From an uncultured Flavobacteriales bacterium (GTDB lineage Bacteria; Bacteroidota; Bacteroidia; Flavobacteriales_D; Crocinitomicaceae): a stretch of 11,524 nt of DNA. The position numbers were made by a program, and so were the translations under genes. This document shows, in pieces, positions 6,900 to 11,524 of this stretch. The notes beneath the pieces were generated by a model, which saw only the letters and a list, made by a program, of their open reading frames with translations, was not told the origin of the DNA and did no database searches. The number at the start of each line of letters is the position of its first letter. The first letter of the stretch is position 1. The stretch lies in contig CAJQOB010000215.1 in NCBI GenBank assembly GCA_905479845.1, forward strand, positions 1 to 11,524. Reading direction: 5' to 3'.

Positions 6900-6931
6900 A
6901 CTTGCTAATTTTTTAACTAAAACCATATATT

Positions 6932-7462
6932 ATGTCCATTGTAAAATCAATCAGTAAACCTGTACTAGAAGTAATCGAGAGACAATCCATACTTCGAAGC
7001 ACAACAGTCAAACTAAAAGTTACGTTTAATGTAACATTTGATAATCCATCCGGCATCCCTCCAGAAGGAAGAGATATGTTTCATGCCCGATACGGTGTGA
7101 GAATAGAAGTAAATGGGTACAAAGATCCTTACAAACAAACACGTGACAATCACACACACCTATTCAATTTCAAACGAATAATTCGGAGAAGGATCTTTGG
7201 TGCTCACGAATTCTTTGATAACCCATTCGGTGGTAGATTCATAGAAATTATCACTCGAGACTTTCTGTTGTCAGGTAATTTGGATGCCTCTACTGGCGGA
7301 CCGTACATGCGTCCGGACGACTTCAATTTAACTATAAGTTACAATGATCAAACCGCCACTAGCCAAGAAGTGTCTTTTGACCTATTAGACGTTAATAAGA
7401 GCGGTGAAGGTCGACCTTGGTCAGTATCTGCAGAATTAGATCTTATTTTTGTACGATTATAG
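6932..7462 (+). CDS. Unrecognised 176-aa beta-rich protein
   Basis: I do not recognise this protein. It has no signal peptide and no membrane segment, so it is probably cytoplasmic. The sequence alternates hydrophobic and polar residues in many strands (TVKLKVTFNVTFDN at 25-38, GVRIEVNGY at 55-63, FNLTISYND at 130-138, and the final WSVSAELDLIFVRL). This suggests a beta-sandwich. The loop region 70-110 is rich in Arg, His and Phe (NFKRIIRRRIFGAHEFF). No catalytic motif stands out. The ATG at 6932 follows an AT-rich leader without a Shine-Dalgarno, as is usual here. It sits alone between the toxin-antitoxin module and a 49-aa gene, which suggests an accessory gene. The reading frame itself is convincing by length and composition. 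Confidence 0.7.
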   Translation: MSIVKSISKPVLEVIERQSILRSTTVKLKVTFNVTFDNPSGIPPEGRDMFHARYGVRIEVNGYKDPYKQTRDNHTHLFNFKRIIRRRIFGAHEFFDNPFGGRFIEIITRDFLLSGNLDASTGGPYMRPDDFNLTISYNDQTATSQEVSFDLLDVNKSGEGRPWSVSAELDLIFVRL

Positions 7463-7534
7463 ATGCAAGTACAGAGCATGTAGTAAAAGAAACTAGGTCA
7501 GACAATTTACAAGGATTGTTTGAAATTGGAGCAT

Positions 7535-7684
7535 ATGAACGTTCATCTCGTTGAGTATAAACTGAGGGGTCATCATTTATTAGCAATCGTCTCTAAGAAC
7601 GACAAACTAATTGACTTGGAAACTTCCAAAAAACTCAAGAAAGAAGGAGTTGCTTCCGTTGTCATTTATCAAATTCTGGGGTAA
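7535..7684 (+). CDS. Unrecognised 49-aa protein
   Basis: This small reading frame starts at the ATG at 7535 and ends with TAA at 7682-7684. The product (beginning MNVHLVEYKLRGHHLLAIV) has a plausible fold pattern: a strand, a His-His pair at 13-14, a second strand, a Lys-rich helix (about 28-37) and a final strand VASVVIYQIL. It has no signal peptide or membrane segment. The frame stays open upstream to 7487 without another ATG, and TTG codons at 7520 and 7526 are alternative starts. It lies in the 298-base gap between the 176-aa protein and the SH3-like protein and overlaps neither. The protein-like composition supports a real gene, but no family is recognised. Confidence 0.5.
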   Translation: MNVHLVEYKLRGHHLLAIVSKNDKLIDLETSKKLKKEGVASVVIYQILG

Positions 7685-7760
7685 ACTTCTTCTTTGGTAT
7701 TCCTACCCTACTTTTCTTGGTTCAATAATTGTAATTTCACGGTTACCAAAATCAAACGCC

Positions 7761-8615
7761 ATGAAATTAAATCGCATTGTTTCTCTTTTTTCCTTACTGA
7801 TTATTGGACTTTCCGCCTTCGCTCAATACGAAGACCAACGCATCGTTAGTTCTTATTACGAATTCGAAGAAGGAAGCACTGAATTGCTCTACGGAGACAA
7901 CGTAGTATTCAGATCAGGCCCATCGTCTTCATCTAAAGCAATTGACACCTTAGAGATCGCAACCGAAATAAAAATCATTCAAAAAAGCGACGAAAAGGCA
8001 AAAATGAACGGTCTTGAATGGAACTGGTACAAGGTGAAAATTGGACGCAAAACGGGATATATTCTTGGCGGATTGATTGCATTGGACCACATTCGACGAG
8101 ACGATGTTCTGTTCCTGGTAACAATGGCGGGTATTAATCGAAATTCGGACGACTACGAATACGTTGATTACAAAGTTCGAACGCGCATGATTCGTGCAGA
8201 CGGCGAATACTATGGACACGAGTCGGATTTGAACACAAATGCTTTCTACATCGAAGCTTCAAACAATCGAGGTTTGGACGGTGTTTACAATATCCTTTGC
8301 ATCAATCTATTCGCAGAAGCTTGTGGTGTTGATGGAGGTAAAATATACCTATTTGATAGTGGCGAACGACTGATTGAGGCATTACAACTTGTAAGTGTTT
8401 CCGACGCAGGAGCATTCTGGTATACAGAAGAAGTGATCTTCCCAGATGATGAACATGGTTGGGACGGGATCGTAAGGTATGAGCGTGAGCAGGGCGAGTA
8501 CTTGAATGATGAATTGTATTGGACCAAAGCGACTATTCACACCCTCAACTTAAAGTGGGAAGGCGATCATTTCACCCCAAATATTAAGGAATTCGAATTT
8601 GGTGAGGGCGAATGA
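7761..8615 (+). CDS. Secreted SH3-like (SH3b) domain protein
   Basis: This is a 284-aa protein from the ATG at 7761, which begins a clear signal peptide (MKLNRIVSLFSLLIIGLSAFAQ). The frame runs open 50 codons further upstream, but that part overlaps the 49-aa gene and would bury the signal peptide, so it is not used. Residues about 41-108 look like a bacterial SH3 domain: LLYGDNVVFRSGPS (42-55), then EWNWYKVKIGRKTGYILGGL (86-105). SH3b domains usually bind peptidoglycan or peptides. The rest (about 110-284) is acidic, rich in Trp and Tyr, and unassigned. Two Cys at 180 and 188 could form a disulfide. It overlaps the next gene by ATGA, so the two products probably act together at the envelope. 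No enzymatic domain is seen. Confidence 0.78.
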   Translation: MKLNRIVSLFSLLIIGLSAFAQYEDQRIVSSYYEFEEGSTELLYGDNVVFRSGPSSSSKAIDTLEIATEIKIIQKSDEKAKMNGLEWNWYKVKIGRKTGYILGGLIALDHIRRDDVLFLVTMAGINRNSDDYEYVDYKVRTRMIRADGEYYGHESDLNTNAFYIEASNNRGLDGVYNILCINLFAEACGVDGGKIYLFDSGERLIEALQLVSVSDAGAFWYTEEVIFPDDEHGWDGIVRYEREQGEYLNDELYWTKATIHTLNLKWEGDHFTPNIKEFEFGEGE

Positions 8616-8863
8616 TTTACACAATCGTAATTCTGAGTATTGCATTTATTCTGAACATTTTTGCAACCCGAAAATTGCTTCGATCCAAGCGATTACTTAA
8701 GCACACCATACGTATTCAAATTGTTCTAGTCTGGTTGATACCCTTTGTTTGGGCGCTCCTCGTCCTATTGTATTCAGATGAGCCTCCGAAGAAGAATAAG
8801 AAATATGGACGCGGTCGTTACATGCGTTCAGGTTATCAAAACTATATTCCTCGCTCATTCTAG
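8612..8863 (+). CDS. Small two-helix membrane protein
   Basis: This 83-aa protein's ATG overlaps the stop of the SH3-like gene as ATGA, so it is probably translated by coupling. It has two hydrophobic helices (about 3-18 and 34-54) joined by a basic loop (TRKLLRSKRLLKHTIR), then a basic Tyr- and Arg-rich tail (about 59-83, KKNKKYGRGRY). The arrangement, with WLIPFVWALLVLLY in the second helix, recalls the PLDc_N-type small membrane domain, but the match is loose. By the positive-inside rule the loop would be cytoplasmic and the tail periplasmic, which sits oddly with the basic tail. A hairpin-like topology is possible. The function is unknown and the link to the SH3-like partner is inferred from the overlap. 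Confidence 0.7.
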   Translation: MIYTIVILSIAFILNIFATRKLLRSKRLLKHTIRIQIVLVWLIPFVWALLVLLYSDEPPKKNKKYGRGRYMRSGYQNYIPRSF

Positions 8864-9048
8864 TAAGATAAGTATTCCCACAAAAGTGCATTTTCGTACA
8901 TTGTAATCTTAATCTGAATAATTAAGGACTACTGACTAATTCCCCACTTCTTGGATCCATTGTACTTGTCGTAATTGCATTTTCGGTTTGGGCATCTTGG
9001 CGGTCGTTCAAAAATCAGAAGTACAAGCTTTCAATCGGACTAATCGTA

Positions 9049-10422
9049 TTGATCGGCTTACTGCTGAAAGTTTACATATCCTCAGATATGTTTTTGCATC
9101 CATGGGATGAACGTTACCATGCGCTGGTTGCTAAGAACATGTTAAATCACCCCTTGGTTCCGACCCTTTTCGAGAATCCCATTTTGGAATACGACTACAA
9201 AATGTGGACTTACAATCACATCTGGGTTCATAAACAACCAGTTGCTTTATGGGGAATCATATCAAGTTTAGCTCTTTTTGGAGTGAATAGTTTTGCCGTT
9301 CGAATTCCTTCCATCTTGCTGACCTCCCTTGGAACAATCATTTCTTATCAGTTCGGAAAAAAAATATTTAGTCGCAGAATTGGGTTACTGTCAGCATTTT
9401 TCTATGCCACCAATGGGTTGATCCTTGAAATCTCCAGTGGTCGAATAACTACGGATCATGTCGATATATTTTTCCTGTTTTTCGTTCAATTGTCCGCTTA
9501 TCTGGCTTGGGAATTTGCCCAACGGAAATCTATGTGGATCAATGTTCTGTGCGGAATCGCGATAGGGTTAGCCATCTTGTCCAAGTGGCTTCCTGCCCTC
9601 ATTGTATTGCCAATTTGGGGAGCATTCATTCTCCATTCGAAACAATTCAGCTTCAAAGAAATTATTGTTCACGGATTGATTCTAGTTCTCACAGTTGCTG
9701 CAATAGCATTGCCTTGGCAACTTTACATTCATTCACAGTTCCCTTTAGAGGCTGCCTGGGAAAGTAGTTTCAACACCAAACACCTTTTTGAGACAATTGA
9801 AGTTGAAGCTCAACCCTGGTACTACCATTTTACAATGCTTCGTATCAATTATGGAGAGTTGATTTATCTGCCATTGATTTGGTTCGCATTTAAGACCATT
9901 CGGAAACGTTCGAATTGGAAATACTGGTCACTTTTTATTTGGATAGCAGTTCCCTATGTTTTCTTTTCTATCGCAGCAACGAAAATGCAAGGCTACACTA
10001 TTATCACAGCTCCTGCGGTCTTTCTTGTGCTCGCTTTATTCGTCAACTACTTAGCTCATTTTCGAACACGATTTAAGCAACGCTGGATTCCAATTGTTGG
10101 AATTGTCCTGCTAATCGGACTACCTATTCGATTCACCATTGAGCGCATGAAACCTTTTCAAACTGTCGAAACTCCGAAATGGCAAAAGGACATTATTGAC
10201 CTTTCCACTAACATCGGCGATGAAGAAAAGGTCATTGTATTCAACGTTAGTCACCCCATAGAATTGATGTTTCATGCAAATTGCACCGCCTATAACACCA
10301 TTCCATCTTCAGAAAAAATGCAAGAGTTGATCGATGAAGGCTACTTCATTTATGTAAATCAAGACGGTGAGGCAGAGCAAAAGGAAATCAAGCGCATTTG
10401 GTATCCATCTTTGACAGAATAA
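9049..10422 (+). CDS. GT39/PMT-like membrane glycosyltransferase, start unresolved
   Basis: This is a polytopic membrane protein of the dolichyl-phosphate-mannose mannosyltransferase/ArnT superfamily, which moves a sugar from a polyprenyl-phosphate donor to an acceptor at the outer face of the inner membrane. Counting from the TTG at 9049 (457 aa), the first-loop acidic motif is HPWDERYHALVAKNM (17-31), then HKQPVALW (61-68) in place of the usual KPP, TDHVD (135-139), and LSKWLPALIVLP (177-188). About ten helices follow, with a soluble C-terminal part from about 365. The TTG start cuts a transmembrane helix. The same frame is open back to 8926 and encodes 41 more residues with a full extra helix (SIVLVVIAFSVWASW), but it has no ATG, GTG or TTG. 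CTG at 8932 (AAGGA at 8924-8928) or ATT at 8959 are candidate starts. The gene is 13 bases before the DinB-like gene. Confidence 0.85.
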   Translation: MIGLLLKVYISSDMFLHPWDERYHALVAKNMLNHPLVPTLFENPILEYDYKMWTYNHIWVHKQPVALWGIISSLALFGVNSFAVRIPSILLTSLGTIISYQFGKKIFSRRIGLLSAFFYATNGLILEISSGRITTDHVDIFFLFFVQLSAYLAWEFAQRKSMWINVLCGIAIGLAILSKWLPALIVLPIWGAFILHSKQFSFKEIIVHGLILVLTVAAIALPWQLYIHSQFPLEAAWESSFNTKHLFETIEVEAQPWYYHFTMLRINYGELIYLPLIWFAFKTIRKRSNWKYWSLFIWIAVPYVFFSIAATKMQGYTIITAPAVFLVLALFVNYLAHFRTRFKQRWIPIVGIVLLIGLPIRFTIERMKPFQTVETPKWQKDIIDLSTNIGDEEKVIVFNVSHPIELMFHANCTAYNTIPSSEKMQELIDEGYFIYVNQDGEAEQKEIKRIWYPSLTE

Positions 10423-10435
10423 GTATATTTATTTC

Positions 10436-10915
10436 ATGACCCTCACCCAGCAAACAGCAAAACACTTACGCGACATTCACTTTGGTGGGAACTGGACAAC
10501 AACGAATTTAAAAGATGTCCTCTCAGATGTTTCGTGGAAAGAAGCCACGACTCAAATCGATGAATTCAATACGATCGCAGTATTAACATATCACACAACC
10601 TACTATATAAACGCGTTGTTAGATGTATTGGAAGGAAAAGCTCTGACGTCAAAAGACGAATTGAGTTTTCTGTGTCCTCAGTTATCATCTGAGTTCGAGT
10701 GGCAAAATATTCAGCGCTCTGCTTGGGACAACGTTGAAAAGGCGGCAGTTTTAATTGAAGGATTCTCAGATGAAAAATTGAAAGAGGATTTCACAGATGA
10801 GAAGTACGGAAGTTATTACCGGAACATTCATGGAATCATTGAACACATGCACTATCACTTAGGGCAGATTGTGATTTTAAAACGACTAGTGAGGAAATTA
10901 AATGAAGAAGAATAA
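10436..10915 (+). CDS. DinB/YfiT-like putative metalloprotein
   Basis: This 159-aa protein has the length and helical pattern of the DinB/YfiT superfamily of four-helix-bundle proteins. The metal-binding triad is visible as H53 (VLTYHTTYY) and H137 and H141 in GIIEHMHYHLGQIV (133-146), the usual ending HxxxHxGQ. Members include thiol S-transferases that use bacillithiol or mycothiol and many proteins of unknown role. The substrate cannot be read here. It begins 13 bases after the glycosyltransferase stop and overlaps the next gene by 14 bases, which suggests a shared transcript. The start at 10436 is the only ATG near the 5' end. Nothing is missing from the fold. Confidence 0.85.
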   Translation: MTLTQQTAKHLRDIHFGGNWTTTNLKDVLSDVSWKEATTQIDEFNTIAVLTYHTTYYINALLDVLEGKALTSKDELSFLCPQLSSEFEWQNIQRSAWDNVEKAAVLIEGFSDEKLKEDFTDEKYGSYYRNIHGIIEHMHYHLGQIVILKRLVRKLNEEE

Positions 10916-11524
10916 ACTGTTAATTCGATTCGGAATTATTTGTGCTGTGCTCCTTTCTATGTACGCGGTGTTGCGCATTTCTGGTGGACTACAGTTTTAC
11001 CAAACTCCGACCAGTGGCAATTCACCAGGGATCGAACCCAACAGCTACATATTCGTGAGCAATTGGGTCTCATATGAACGGTTTGACTTCGTTTGTTATG
11101 AAGCCGAGGACCCATTTATTGGACACAGCACATTCACTCATAGACTTTGCGGTATCGCGGGAGATACTGTTCAAATTATTAATGGCGACTTATTTGTGAA
11201 TAGTGAAAACGTTGATAAAACTCTAAATGTCAAACATAACTATGTTGTTCCTCAATATTCATCTTTCAAGATTAGAAAACTGGATGGAGTGGAATATTTA
11301 GGACGAACTATTGACTACATAGACTCCGTAATTTTAGCTATTCCACTTAACGACATCCCAGCAAATTTTCAAGCAAGACAGATAATCGACGATCCCCACT
11401 TTAAAGTGCATGAACAATTTCCATCAGAATGGACAATGGATAATTTCGGTCCAATGGTGCTCGATGAAGGTGAGATATTTCTTCTAGGTGACAACCGCAA
11501 TAATTCTCTCGACTCACGTAGTAA
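10902..11524 (+). CDS. Signal-peptidase-I-like (S26) protein with altered catalytic boxes, 3' end cut
   Basis: This is the first 207 residues of a protein that continues past the window. It overlaps the DinB-like gene by 14 bases. There is one N-terminal membrane anchor (about 6-25). The S26 layout is clear: a serine-box-like TSGNSPGIEPNSYIFVS (37-53), the box-D-like THRLCGIAGDTVQI (79-92), and box E GDNRNNSLDSR (196-206). In standard signal peptidase I, box D begins with the catalytic Lys (KR.xGxPGD); here that position is H80. The serine box lacks SMxPT; an ungapped alignment puts Gly at the catalytic Ser position, with S38 and S41 nearby. It may be a divergent S26 peptidase with a Ser-His mechanism, as in ER-type enzymes, or an inactive relative. 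It is probably not the main housekeeping enzyme. The family call is firm; activity is uncertain. Confidence 0.82.
   Translation, partial: MKKNKLLIRFGIICAVLLSMYAVLRISGGLQFYQTPTSGNSPGIEPNSYIFVSNWVSYERFDFVCYEAEDPFIGHSTFTHRLCGIAGDTVQIINGDLFVNSENVDKTLNVKHNYVVPQYSSFKIRKLDGVEYLGRTIDYIDSVILAIPLNDIPANFQARQIIDDPHFKVHEQFPSEWTMDNFGPMVLDEGEIFLLGDNRNNSLDSRS

Larger units (their letters stand above)
6553..6931. other. Gene-poor spacer with several inverted repeats
   Basis: This stretch of about 380 bases between the toxin-antitoxin promoter and the 176-aa orphan gene has no convincing long gene on either strand. It holds small hairpins: CTCTT-TGAG-AAGAG (6579-6592), a 7-bp stem TTCCCGT/ACGGGAA (6646-6652 with 6699-6705) enclosing an AGGAGG and an ATG, AAGGG-AAAA-CCCTT (6733-6746), and a two-part stem at 6868-6899. 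No terminal repeats of an IS element were seen. It may be a structured leader, an untranslated RNA, or decayed DNA. Confidence 0.4.

Noticed and set aside
6887..6913. TTTG and TAATTTTT as a promoter for the 176-aa gene
   Set aside because: The spacing of 15 bases is shorter than the usual 19-21, and the -7 box lacks its final G.
7611..7760. Upstream extension of the SH3-like protein by 50 codons
   Set aside because: It overlaps the 49-aa frame and would place the clear signal peptide in the interior of the protein.
8908..8926. CTTAAT-ATTAAG hairpin as a terminator after the small membrane gene
   Set aside because: The stem is six AT-rich pairs with no T tract following, so it is too weak to call.
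1..11524. CRISPR arrays, IS elements, tRNA or rRNA genes
   Set aside because: No spaced direct repeats, no transposase frame with terminal repeats, and no tRNA- or rRNA-like sequence were seen by eye on either strand.

Overview
The window looks like chromosomal DNA of a Bacteroidota member, most likely a flavobacterium-like marine or freshwater lineage. This rests on moderately AT-rich DNA, Bacteroidota-style promoter elements (TTTG / TAnnTTTG), few Shine-Dalgarno sequences, a DUF2911 protein, a very long secreted PIG-L deacetylase paired with a sodium:solute symporter, and a GT39-type membrane glycosyltransferase. The genus cannot be fixed from the sequence alone.

Layout. Positions 1-111 are the 3' end of an OsmC-like gene, followed by a rho-independent terminator. 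Positions 179-4439 (minus strand) hold a three-gene operon read right to left: a secreted 817-aa PIG-L/LmbE-type deacetylase, a 37-aa single-pass membrane microprotein, and a 566-aa SSS-family symporter. Both junctions are ATGA overlaps. The likely theme is periplasmic deacetylation of an N-acetylated compound followed by Na+-driven uptake, but the substrate is unknown. A 180-bp divergent intergenic region carries a near-perfect 19-bp palindrome and candidate promoters. It separates this operon from a plus-strand secreted DUF2911 protein (4619-5470), which ends at a strong terminator.

Positions 5524-6552 (minus strand) are a RES-Xre toxin-antitoxin pair with a well-formed promoter. It is followed by about 380 bp of gene-poor DNA with hairpins and a doubtful 28-codon ORF. 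An unrecognised 176-aa beta-rich protein (6932-7462) and an unrecognised 49-aa protein (7535-7684) come next. Together 5.5-7.7 kb looks like an accessory segment. Positions 7761-8863 hold a secreted SH3-like protein overlapping a two-helix membrane protein by ATGA.

Positions 8926-11524 (plus strand) are a compact run: a GT39/PMT-like glycosyltransferase whose start codon is unclear, a DinB/YfiT-like protein, and a signal-peptidase-I-like (S26) protein cut off by the window end. The S26 protein lacks the usual catalytic lysine (His instead) and has a rearranged serine box.

The points most worth following are the 37-aa symporter-linked microprotein, the S26 protein with altered catalytic boxes, the palindrome in the divergent promoter region, and the unrecognised small and orphan genes between 6.5 and 7.7 kb. 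No IS element, CRISPR array, tRNA or rRNA was seen.
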